The position numbers were made by a program, and so were the translations under genes. DNA of 64,000 nucleotides from an uncultured Lachnospiraceae bacterium (lineage in GTDB: Bacteria > Bacillota > Clostridia > Lachnospirales > Lachnospiraceae). The stretch is from NCBI GenBank assembly GCA_947086895.1, contig CAMUAR010000014.1:1-64000 (forward strand). The letters run 5' to 3'. Shown piece after piece: positions 36,415 to 44,317 of this stretch (within the stretch, counting starts at the first letter, position 1; every line of letters begins with the position of its first letter). The notes under the pieces are model-generated. The model was not told the origin of the DNA. It saw nothing but the letters and a program-made list of their open reading frames with translations, and made no database searches.

Positions 36415-37893
36415 ATGAAGATTGGATTTGACAATCAGAAATATTTAAAGATGCAGTCGGAGCATATTAGGGAGCGCGTCGGGCAGTTTGACAACAAGCT
36501 GTACTTGGAGTTTGGCGGCAAATTGTTTGACGATTATCATGCGTCGCGTGTGCTTCCTGGTTTTCTCCCAGATAGTAAGCTAAAACTTTTGTTGGAGCTT
36601 AAGGAACAGGCGGAACTGGTAATTGTGATCAGTGCGTCAGATATTGAGAAAAATAAAGTGCGTTCTGATATTGGTATTACTTATGATGATGATGTGCTGC
36701 GTCTAACGGATATGTTTCGGGGATTTGGGCTGTATGTGGGCAGCGTAGTTGTGACACAGTATGCAGGGCAGAGCAGCGCCGATTTATTTCAGAGCAGGCT
36801 GCAAAAACTTGGGGTAAAAGTGTACAAGCACTATTTGATTCCGGGCTATCCAAATAATATTCCGATTATTTTAAGCGGTGAAGGATATGGAAAAAATGAT
36901 TATATTGAAACGACAAGACCGCTTGTTGTTGTGACTGCGCCGGGACCAGGCAGCGGAAAAATGGCAACTTGTCTATCTCAGCTCTACCATGAACATCGGC
37001 GCGGCATTCATGCGGGATATGCGAAATTTGAAACATTTCCTATATGGAACTTGCCGCTGCGCCATCCAGTAAATCTCGCTTATGAGGCAGCGACCGCAGA
37101 TTTAAATGATGTGAATATGATTGACCCGTTCCACTTGGAAGCTTATGGGAAAATGACAGTCAACTATAATCGGGATGTGGAGATTTTTCCGGTACTTCAG
37201 ACAATTTTCAACAGTATTTTTGGCGAGAGTCCGTACAAATCACCGACCGATATGGGAGTAAATATGGCAGGGAATTGTATTTGTGACGATGAAGTATGCA
37301 AAGAAGCATCGCGTCAGGAAATAATACGCCGTTATTACCAGGGGCTTTTGGGGCTGGTTGACGGAAGTGCGAAGGACGAGGAAGTGTACAAGCTTGAGCT
37401 TTTGATGAATCAAGCAAAAGTGACGACTGCCGACCGCAAAGTGGTCGGTGCAGCAAATGAAGCAGCGCAGCGTACTGGCGCTCCTGCGGCAGCACTTGAA
37501 CTGCCGGACGGCGAGGTAGTAACCGGAAAGACAAGCAAATTGCTCGGCGCTTCCGCGGCGGTATTGCTGAATGCGCTGAAAGTGCTGGCAGGTATTCCAG
37601 ATGAGATAAAACTGATCTCTCCATCCGCAATCGAACCGATTCAACGATTAAAAACAGAGTATCTTGGAGGAAAAAATCCTCGGCTGCACACGGACGAGGT
37701 GCTGATTGCGCTGTCCATCAGCGCAAAAGATGATGAAAATGCACAGAATGCACTTTCCCAGCTGCCAAATCTGCGCGGATGTCAGGTACATACTTCCGTT
37801 ATTTTATCTTCCGTGGACACAAATTCATTTAAGCGGCTTGGTGTTGCGCATACCTGTGAAGCGTGCTATGAAAATAAACGGCTGTACCATTAA
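36415..37893 (+). CDS. DUF1846 family protein
   Basis: A 492-aa cytoplasmic protein of the DUF1846 family, common in Clostridia and streptococci. Typical segments are the start IGFDNQKYLKMQSEHIRERV, LYLEFGGKLFDDYHASRVLPGF, APGPGSGKMATCLSQLYHEH (with a P-loop-like GPGSGKMA) and CEACYENKRLYH at the end. Structures of homologues show a nucleotide-binding-like fold, but no reaction is established as far as I know. The start is fixed by family similarity; the next stop codon in frame is only three codons upstream. The translation signal is odd (see the preceding feature). Confidence 0.93.
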   Translation: MKIGFDNQKYLKMQSEHIRERVGQFDNKLYLEFGGKLFDDYHASRVLPGFLPDSKLKLLLELKEQAELVIVISASDIEKNKVRSDIGITYDDDVLRLTDMFRGFGLYVGSVVVTQYAGQSSADLFQSRLQKLGVKVYKHYLIPGYPNNIPIILSGEGYGKNDYIETTRPLVVVTAPGPGSGKMATCLSQLYHEHRRGIHAGYAKFETFPIWNLPLRHPVNLAYEAATADLNDVNMIDPFHLEAYGKMTVNYNRDVEIFPVLQTIFNSIFGESPYKSPTDMGVNMAGNCICDDEVCKEASRQEIIRRYYQGLLGLVDGSAKDEEVYKLELLMNQAKVTTADRKVVGAANEAAQRTGAPAAALELPDGEVVTGKTSKLLGASAAVLLNALKVLAGIPDEIKLISPSAIEPIQRLKTEYLGGKNPRLHTDEVLIALSISAKDDENAQNALSQLPNLRGCQVHTSVILSSVDTNSFKRLGVAHTCEACYENKRLYH

Positions 37894-37896
37894 CTG

Positions 37897-37924
37897 TTAA
37901 GCATTTCCATTCTCTGCCCGATAT
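37897..37924 (+). promoter_or_regulatory. Possible sigma-D (flagellar-type) promoter
   Basis: TTAA (37897-37900), about 16 nt, then GCCCGATAT (37916-37924) resembles the TAAA-N15-GCCGATAT pattern. It lies upstream of the EF-hand-like gene. The match is imperfect. Confidence 0.3.
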
Positions 37925-38019
37925 ATTAGACAAGAAGTGAGTATCGGCGGCATTCTTACAAAGAGGAGATTTCCCTTTGTGTCAAGGACGACGTAGCAGA
38001 AGAAATGGAGGTCTGAGCG

Positions 38020-39162
38020 ATGAAAATTCAATCAAGCAATGTCAACATGGCGTCACACCGCGATTATTATGCGGCTTATGAACAGAAATCAGCGTCTATT
38101 GTAACAACAGATGCAGAAGCGGCGACCATTGAGCTTTCAGGCAAATCAGGAAACATGATCGAGCAGCTTGACGAGAGCAAAAGACAGATTATGGAAGCCC
38201 GCAAGGAACGTGCGCAGGAGAATCTGAAAAAGGCGTTTGAGCGCATAAACAACCGGTCGAATGAGGTTTCTGAAAAAGGCGAGATGCAGCAGCCAAAAAG
38301 CGAGGATGAAGTGCAGCTTGAGATATTAAAGCGCATGATGGAAGTTTTAAAAAGGCTTCGGGGCGGTAATGCCGCAAGTGCAAGCGGTCAGTTAAAACAG
38401 CTTCAGGCACAGTATAAAAACGTAAAAAAGACTGAGGCAGGAGGTTATCGGCTGGAAGCGTCCGTTGGAAACGTAAGTTCGAGAGCAGTGACCGGCTGGA
38501 CAAAAACAACTGTAAAATCAGCGTTCTTTGCCGAGACGGAAAATACATGCTACCAGGCGAGGGGCGTGGTAAAGACGGCGGACGGCAGAGAAATTAGTTT
38601 TGGCGTTGATCTTGAGATGTCGCGCAGTTTTTGTGCAAAGTATGAAAGTATGACGCAGGAAGAGTATATCTGCACCGATCCGCTTGTGATCAATCTTGAT
38701 ACGAATATTGGCAGTGTCAGCGATCAGAAATTTTTATTTGATCTCGATTCGGACGGCGAGGAGGAGCTTATCTCATTTGCAGGTGAAGGCAGCGGATTTC
38801 TTGCTCTTGACAAAAACGGCGACGGCAAAATCAACGATGGCAGCGAGCTGTTTGGAACAAAATCAGGCAACGGTTTTGCGGATCTTGCCGCTTATGACGA
38901 GGACGGAAACGGCTGGATTGATGAAAATGATGCTATTTTTAAGGATTTAAAGATCTGGACAAAAGATGCACAGGGAAATAATAAGTTGATCGGTCTTGGA
39001 CAGGCGGGGGTTGGAGCAATCTATTTAGGATATTCTTCAACGCAATTTTCACTGAATGAGACGGAGACAAATCATACAAATGGAATTATCCGAAGCACCG
39101 GCGTATTTCTGAAGGAGAACGGCGGCGCGGGGACGATACAGCATATTGATTTGACACTGTAG
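38020..39162 (+). CDS. EF-hand/VCBS-like calcium-binding protein
   Basis: A 380-aa product without a signal peptide. The N-terminal 110 residues are helical and charged, with likely coiled coil (ESKRQIMEARKERAQENL). The C-terminal part has calcium-loop motifs: FDLDSDGEEEL, DKNGDGKINDGSELFG and YDEDGNGWIDENDAIF. This architecture recurs in motile Lachnospiraceae as an uncharacterised protein. The start has GGAGGTCTGAGCG upstream. A possible sigma-D promoter and an ACAAAG ... CTTTGT dyad precede it. A terminator follows at 39200-39237. Export by a non-Sec route would be needed for surface function; unproven. Confidence 0.8.
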   Translation: MKIQSSNVNMASHRDYYAAYEQKSASIVTTDAEAATIELSGKSGNMIEQLDESKRQIMEARKERAQENLKKAFERINNRSNEVSEKGEMQQPKSEDEVQLEILKRMMEVLKRLRGGNAASASGQLKQLQAQYKNVKKTEAGGYRLEASVGNVSSRAVTGWTKTTVKSAFFAETENTCYQARGVVKTADGREISFGVDLEMSRSFCAKYESMTQEEYICTDPLVINLDTNIGSVSDQKFLFDLDSDGEEELISFAGEGSGFLALDKNGDGKINDGSELFGTKSGNGFADLAAYDEDGNGWIDENDAIFKDLKIWTKDAQGNNKLIGLGQAGVGAIYLGYSSTQFSLNETETNHTNGIIRSTGVFLKENGGAGTIQHIDLTL

Positions 39163-39199
39163 AGTGTTTAGAGGATTTAAGAAGTTATTGATACGATAA

Positions 39200-39237
39200 A
39201 AAATATGGAGCGTTGCGGTTGCTATGCTCCATATTTT
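39200..39237 (+). terminator. Terminator after the EF-hand-like gene
   Basis: AAATATGGAGC (39201-39211) pairs with GCTCCATATTTT (39226-39237). It overlaps the start of the leader of the HIT gene, whose ribosome site follows at 39254. Confidence 0.75.
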
Positions 39238-39266
39238 ATGTGCGCGGACGCAGAAAGGAAACATCT

Positions 39267-39728
39267 ATGGAATATTGTATGGTTTGCGAGAGAATCGACT
39301 TGATTAAAAATGGCAGGAATCCATATTTTGTAAAAGAACTGAATACAGGATATGTTGTAATTGGAGACCATCAGCGCATAAAAGGTTATTCTTTGTTTTT
39401 ATGTAAAGAACATGCGACGGAATTACATTTTCTGGAACCGGATTTCAGGGATAAGTTTCTTCATGAAATGGCAATTGTGGCAGAAGCTGTTTACAATGCG
39501 TTTAAGCCGGATAAATTAAATTATGAGCTTTTAGGCGCCGACAGCGGCGTCCATATGCATTGGCATCTTTTTCCCAGAAGAAAAGGGGACACGGAAACGG
39601 GAGGACCTGTTTGGAAATTAGGCTCGGAATTGACAGCGGATGAATTTTTGCCAACGCCGCAGGAACTAGAGGATTTAAAAAATCGACTGTGTATAGAATT
39701 AGAAAAATTATTGGAAAAAGAAAAATAA
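39267..39728 (+). CDS. HIT-family nucleotide-binding protein
   Basis: A 153-aa protein. The histidine triad HMHWHLFPRR (H-x-H-x-H) sits at about residues 101-107, and an N-terminal MVCERIDL suggests a zinc-site cysteine. HIT proteins hydrolyse or transfer nucleoside monophosphates from dinucleotides or nucleoside phosphoramidates. The start is at ATG 39267, with GAAAGGAA upstream. The longer frame from 39213 lies in the terminator region. It is followed after 45 bp by a YczE-type gene. Confidence 0.92.
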   Translation: MEYCMVCERIDLIKNGRNPYFVKELNTGYVVIGDHQRIKGYSLFLCKEHATELHFLEPDFRDKFLHEMAIVAEAVYNAFKPDKLNYELLGADSGVHMHWHLFPRRKGDTETGGPVWKLGSELTADEFLPTPQELEDLKNRLCIELEKLLEKEK

Positions 39729-39773
39729 TTGTTGTTATTTTTGTGGCAGGGAAAGGAGAAGGTTTGAAATTAT

Positions 39774-40406
39774 ATGAAATTTTTGCATATTGAAATAAAG
39801 AGACTTGTGCTTGTAGTAATTGCGGTAATTGTGATGGGATTATGTCTGTCGTTTCTGGAGCCGTGCGGGTTTGGCACAGATCCATGCACTTGTATGAATT
39901 TAGGAATTTCCAGAAAAATCGGTATGACGCTTGGAAACTGGCAGGCGCTGTTAAATTGTATTTTATTTCTCGTTGTGATTGTGTTTGACAGAGGACAGCT
40001 GGGCTGGGGAACTGTGGCGAATATGTTTTTGGTCGGATACAGCTTTGATTTTTTTACATGGCTGAATGCCAAGTGGATGCCGGAGGGAGCGTTTGATTTT
40101 ATGCCAGCGCGCATTCTTATTGTAATTCCGGCTCTGTTTGTGTTTGTACTTGCAGCCTCGGCTTATATGGCTTCTGACCTTGGAACATCTCCTTATGATG
40201 CGGTTCCGTTTATCATCGCGTCAAAGTGCAAAAAAATTCCGTTTCGTATCGTGCGTATGATTTGGGATATCTCCGTTTGTATTATCGGCTTTTTGTTTGG
40301 TTCGACCGTCGGCGTGGTAACTCTGATTATGGCGTTTGTGCTGGGCCCAGTAATCGCATGGATGAAAGAAAATGTGATTGGGAGGCTTTTGTATGGCAGA
40401 AACTGA
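39774..40406 (+). CDS. YczE/YyaS/YitT-type membrane protein
   Basis: A 210-aa protein with about five membrane segments. The family pattern shows as GLCLSFLEPCGFGTDPCTCM, GNWQALLNCILFL and the second-half repeat ASDLGTSPYDAVPF, which mirrors FGTDPCT. YczE homologues are integral membrane proteins of unknown transport function. It overlaps the glycosylase gene by 14 bp, indicating co-expression. Confidence 0.85.
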   Translation: MKFLHIEIKRLVLVVIAVIVMGLCLSFLEPCGFGTDPCTCMNLGISRKIGMTLGNWQALLNCILFLVVIVFDRGQLGWGTVANMFLVGYSFDFFTWLNAKWMPEGAFDFMPARILIVIPALFVFVLAASAYMASDLGTSPYDAVPFIIASKCKKIPFRIVRMIWDISVCIIGFLFGSTVGVVTLIMAFVLGPVIAWMKENVIGRLLYGRN

Positions 40407-40893
40407 ATCGCTGGCACACAAGTTTGATCCGGTCTATAATAAAGAATCGAGAGTGCTTGTGCTGGGAACATTTCCATCTGCAAAGTCGCGGGAGATGAAT
40501 TTTTATTATGGGCATCCCCAAAACCGGTTTTGGCGCGTGGTTGCAGCGCTGACAAAGCAGCAGGTTCCTCAGGATGTTCCAGCGCGCAAAAATATGCTTT
40601 TATCGGCGCATATTGCAGTCTGGGATGTGGTAAAAAGCTGCACGATTACCGGGGCGGCGGACGCTTCCATCCGCGATGTTGTGCCAAACGATATCAACCA
40701 GATTTTAAAAGAAGCTCCGATTCGGCAGATTTTTGCCAACGGAGCCAAAGCTTATGAACTGTATCGAAAATACCAGCAGCCATTGACAAAAAAAGAGGCG
40801 GTCCGGCTTCCGTCCACAAGCCCTGCCAACGCTGCGTGCAGCTTTGAAAAACTGTGCGAAGCATGGCAGGTTATCACAGAATTTTTATTATAG
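40393..40893 (+). CDS. DNA-deoxyinosine glycosylase (uracil-DNA glycosylase superfamily)
   Basis: A 166-aa repair enzyme. Superfamily motifs are VLGTFPSAKSREMNFYYGHP, the FW of NRFWRVV, and the C-terminal LPSTSPANA. The group acts on deoxyinosine or mismatched uracil (family 6/HDG). The start at ATG 40393 has GGGAGG and overlaps the upstream membrane-protein gene. A strong hairpin terminator follows. Confidence 0.92.
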   Translation: MAETESLAHKFDPVYNKESRVLVLGTFPSAKSREMNFYYGHPQNRFWRVVAALTKQQVPQDVPARKNMLLSAHIAVWDVVKSCTITGAADASIRDVVPNDINQILKEAPIRQIFANGAKAYELYRKYQQPLTKKEAVRLPSTSPANAACSFEKLCEAWQVITEFLL

Positions 40894-40919
40894 AAATCAA
40901 TATGATTCAAATATTTATT

Positions 40920-40951
40920 TACTACTAATATTTCACACTATATTAGTAGTA
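40920..40951. terminator. Bidirectional terminator between glycosylase and trkH genes
   Basis: A perfect 12-bp AT-rich stem (TACTACTAATAT / ATATTAGTAGTA) with an 8-nt loop, and A/T-rich sequence on both sides. It sits between two convergent genes. Confidence 0.75.
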
Positions 40952-40978
40952 TTATTTATTTTAATAGTAATATTAAGA

Positions 40979-42448
40979 CTATTTCGGCAGATCTTTTGTT
41001 CGTTTTGTGAAAAAATCCTTCCATATTGTAGGGTGGAACAGCGTCAGAAGCGGGAACAATTCCAGCCTTCCTGCCAGCATATCAAAAATCAGAACATATT
41101 TTGTAAAACTGTGAAAAATGCTGAAATTCTGTGTTGGTCCGACCAGTGCTAATCCAGGACCAATGTTGTTGATTGTAGCTGCAACTGCTGTAAAATTCGT
41201 GATAAGGTCTTTCCCTTCCAGAGAGACAAGAAAAACCGAACCGCAGAATAAAAGCATAAATGTAATAAAATATACATTGATGGAGCGGACTACTTCGTGT
41301 TCTACAGGTTTTCCTTCCATCTTAATTTTGCGGATGCTCTTTGGATGGATGTAGGAGTTTAGTTCTTTGCCGATCGTCTTAAACAGCAAAGTGATGCGCG
41401 ATACTTTAATACCGCCGCCTGTGCTGCCCGCACATGCTCCGATAAACATTAAAAGAACCAGCACTGTTTTTCCAGCCTCAGACCACAGGTCGAAATCCGC
41501 CGTGGAAAAGCCGGTTGTCGTGATGATGGAAGCAACCTGAAACGCGGCGTGACGCAGGGCATCCGCGATATTCATTGTCTGCTGAACAAGTCCGATAAAG
41601 ATAATACCTGTCGAAATAAGGATAATCAGCAGGTAATGACGCACTTCTTCCATGTGCAGAGCTTTTTTAAAATTTCGGTACAACATATAATAATAAGCGT
41701 TAAAGTTGATGCCGAACAAGATCATAAAAATAGTTACAACCCATTGAAGATATGGCGAGTAACTTCCCATGCTGTCGTTTAAGATGCCGAAACCGCCTGT
41801 GCCTGCTGTGCCGAAGCTTGTACATAAAGCGTCGAACAAAGGCATTTTCCCTGCAAGCAAAAAGACTGTTTCGGTAATTGTCATACCAAAATAGATGGCA
41901 TAGAGAATTCGGGCGGTGGATTTCATTTTTGGAACAAGCTTGCCGACGGAAGGACCAGGGCTTTCCGCACGCATCAGATTGATGTTGGAACCTCCGCTCA
42001 TCGGGATAATGGCGAGCAGAAATACAAGGACGCCCATACCGCCAATCCAGTGCGTAAAACTGCGCCAAAATAAAGCACAGTGCGACAGTGCTTCTACATC
42101 GTTGAGAATACTTGCACCCGTGGTTGTAAAACCGGATACCGTCTCAAAAAGCGCGTCGGTGAACGATGGGATTTCTCTGGAAAACACAAAGGGAAGACAG
42201 CCGAAAAAGCTTAGAGCAATCCAGCTTAATGCGGTGGCAACACAGCCTTCTTTCATGTAAAATACATGATTGGCAGGTTTGCGGCGCGTCATTAAAAGTC
42301 CGAGAAGAAAGCAGAATACAGCGACAGCGAAGTAAGAAAGACCAGTAATCTCGCGGTACCATACTGCGACAAGGCATGGAAGCAGCAGCAGAATGCCTTC
42401 TATTTTTAAAACTTGTCCTAAAATATAACGGATAATTGAACTGTTCAT
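40979..42448 (-). CDS. trkH: Potassium uptake protein TrkH/KtrB
   Basis: A 489-aa K+ translocating subunit with repeated M-P-M units. Selectivity-filter motifs are SGFTTTGAS, GTAGTGGFG, ASIITTTGFST and a later TINNIGPGL. The start MNSSIIRYI at 42448 is preceded by GAGAGA. The gene follows trkA by 50 bp on the same strand. TrkH works with the cytoplasmic RCK protein TrkA to import K+ and to support turgor and pH control. Confidence 0.96.
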   Translation of the reverse strand: MNSSIIRYILGQVLKIEGILLLLPCLVAVWYREITGLSYFAVAVFCFLLGLLMTRRKPANHVFYMKEGCVATALSWIALSFFGCLPFVFSREIPSFTDALFETVSGFTTTGASILNDVEALSHCALFWRSFTHWIGGMGVLVFLLAIIPMSGGSNINLMRAESPGPSVGKLVPKMKSTARILYAIYFGMTITETVFLLAGKMPLFDALCTSFGTAGTGGFGILNDSMGSYSPYLQWVVTIFMILFGINFNAYYYMLYRNFKKALHMEEVRHYLLIILISTGIIFIGLVQQTMNIADALRHAAFQVASIITTTGFSTADFDLWSEAGKTVLVLLMFIGACAGSTGGGIKVSRITLLFKTIGKELNSYIHPKSIRKIKMEGKPVEHEVVRSINVYFITFMLLFCGSVFLVSLEGKDLITNFTAVAATINNIGPGLALVGPTQNFSIFHSFTKYVLIFDMLAGRLELFPLLTLFHPTIWKDFFTKRTKDLPK

Positions 42449-42498
42449 AATTTCTCTCAATCTGCCAGAAAACGGCATCAGTAATATTCTAAAAAAAC

Positions 42499-43905
42499 TC
42501 AGGTATGCTCCAAAATATCTTCGATATCATGAAAACCCGTATGGGTGGTTACAAGCATAACAGTATCTCCGACGTGGATGCAGTCCCGCCCGGTTGGAAT
42601 CAAGATAGAGCCGTTCCGGTTGATAAAACAGATCAGCAGATTCTTTTTTAGTTTCATTTGCTGAATTGGTATGTTTGTAACGCTGGATTCCGTATCTACA
42701 CGGAACTCAATCGCTTCCACACGAGAATCAAACAGGTGGTAGAGCGTTTCAATATTACTGTCCATGGAGTTCTTTTTTGCGCGCACATAGGCGATAATTG
42801 TTTCCGATGTGATGTAGCGAGGGTAGACAACACTGCCAAGTTCAAGCTGGCTGATCACATCCTTAAAAGAAATCCGGTTGATTTTTGTGATAACTTTGGC
42901 GTTGGAAACACGTTTGGCATGAAGTGTGAGCAGAATATTCTCCTCATCGATGCCAGTCAGCGGCACAAATGCCTCAGTGTATTGGATTCCAGCCTCCTTT
43001 AAAGATTCCTCGTTTGTGCCGTCATTGTTTAAAATAATTGCCTTTGGCAAAAGCGTCGCCAGCTCTTCACAGCGCGCGTGGTCATTCTCGATAATTGTAA
43101 CTTCGATTCCCATGGCAAGAAGCTGTTTTGCAAGGTAGTATGCCGCTTTGCCGCCGCCGATAATCATTGTGCTGCGCACTTGATTTGTCTTAAAACCAAT
43201 TGCTTCAAAAAAAGCTTTTGCATTTTTACGGGATGCGACAAAAGAGACAATATCATCTTCTGCAAGCCGAAAATCGCCAGAAGGGATATAGACTTCTCCA
43301 TTGCGCTCGATCACGCACATCAAAATATTTGCGGCAAGACTTTTTGCAATAATTGTTTTGCCAAGAGCAGCGATTGTCATGCCATTTAGCATATTTCCTT
43401 TGGGAATCTTGAACTTTGTCATCTCGGCTTGACCGTGCGCAAAGGAATTTACTTCGAGCGCTGTCGGCATTGCGAGAATGCGCGCCGCGACGTTCGCTGT
43501 TTCTAACTCCGGGTTGATAATCATTGCAAGTCCAAGTTTTTCCCGTAAGTATGAAACTTCGTTGCTGTAGTCGGGCGTGCGCACGCGCGCGATCGCCGCG
43601 CAGTTTCCGACTTGCTTTGCGATGGTGCAGCATAAAAGATTCAGCTCATCGGAGTTTGTCACAGCGATAATCAGATCAGAATCCGTGATACCCGCTTCCA
43701 TCTGAACACTGTAACTTGCACCGTTTCCGACGATTCCCAAAATATCGTTCATATTTGACAGGTTCTCGATTTTTTTTGGATTTTTGTCAATAACTGTGAT
43801 AGCATGTCCTTCTTTGCACAGTCTTTCGGTCAGAGTTGAACCAACTTTTCCACAGCCAACAATAATAATGTTCAGGCCATTTTTTGTTGAACTTTCGCTT
43901 TTCAC
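42499..43905 (-). CDS. trkA: Potassium transport regulator TrkA (two RCK domains)
   Basis: A 468-aa peripheral membrane protein. The first nucleotide-binding motif is IIVGCGKVGSTL and the second, at about residue 235, is IIGGGKAAYYLAKQL; each is followed by a TrkA-C domain. The start is most likely GTG 43905, because the preceding ATG (43920) is part of its ribosome site (ATGGAGG, spacing 8). It precedes trkH in the operon. The upstream leader holds a CGGATGC/GCATCCG hairpin (43950-43974). Confidence 0.95.
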   Translation of the reverse strand: MKSESSTKNGLNIIIVGCGKVGSTLTERLCKEGHAITVIDKNPKKIENLSNMNDILGIVGNGASYSVQMEAGITDSDLIIAVTNSDELNLLCCTIAKQVGNCAAIARVRTPDYSNEVSYLREKLGLAMIINPELETANVAARILAMPTALEVNSFAHGQAEMTKFKIPKGNMLNGMTIAALGKTIIAKSLAANILMCVIERNGEVYIPSGDFRLAEDDIVSFVASRKNAKAFFEAIGFKTNQVRSTMIIGGGKAAYYLAKQLLAMGIEVTIIENDHARCEELATLLPKAIILNNDGTNEESLKEAGIQYTEAFVPLTGIDEENILLTLHAKRVSNAKVITKINRISFKDVISQLELGSVVYPRYITSETIIAYVRAKKNSMDSNIETLYHLFDSRVEAIEFRVDTESSVTNIPIQQMKLKKNLLICFINRNGSILIPTGRDCIHVGDTVMLVTTHTGFHDIEDILEHT

Positions 43906-44317
43906 AACAATTTCCTCCATAAATTTCCGAGGCAGGTGCGCTTTCCCGGCGGATGCGGACAAAAAAGGCATCCGGCGCGCAGAGTGATTGAAAGATTCCT
44001 TTTTTACAAGACTTAGAGGTATCTTGCAGAGGAATTAAGTTTTGCGACAGCCTCGATTGATATCATATCACAAACGGAAAAAAAATGCATTAAAAAATTC
44101 TGAAAATATAAGGTATATGACGATTTTTAAGGTGTATGTTTTGAGAAAAAAATTAAAAAAAGAAGTTCCTTCAAAGCAGCAAATTTTGATTAGAGTATAT
44201 CTGCTTAGAAGGAGGCTTGATTTTCTGTAACGGGTTGAAAAACTTGACAAAAAGGCAGCAGGTAAAATAAATTTGTCCAGCCACTTTAAAAGTGACTGGA
44301 CTTTTTTCAGACCAGGA
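43906..44317. other. Intergenic region between trkA and the GH2 gene
   Basis: It contains the trkA leader hairpin (43950-43974) and the terminator at 44275-44309. A 62-codon frame on the plus strand (44042-44230) starts with TTG and has no ribosome site, so it is not accepted. No c-di-AMP riboswitch pattern was recognised, though such switches often precede potassium genes. Confidence 0.4.
44275..44309. terminator. Terminator hairpin downstream of the GH2 gene
   Basis: GTCCAG-CACTT / AAGTG-CTGGAC, with one mismatch and a TTAA loop region. TTTTTT follows on the plus strand and an AT-rich tail on the minus strand. Confidence 0.7.

Noticed and set aside
43906..44041. c-di-AMP (ydaO) riboswitch upstream of trkA
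   Set aside because: Expected because of the gene context, but the conserved motifs were not found; only a simple hairpin is present.
44042..44230. 62-codon plus-strand frame between trkA and the GH2 gene
   Set aside because: TTG start without ribosome site; very basic, low-complexity product.
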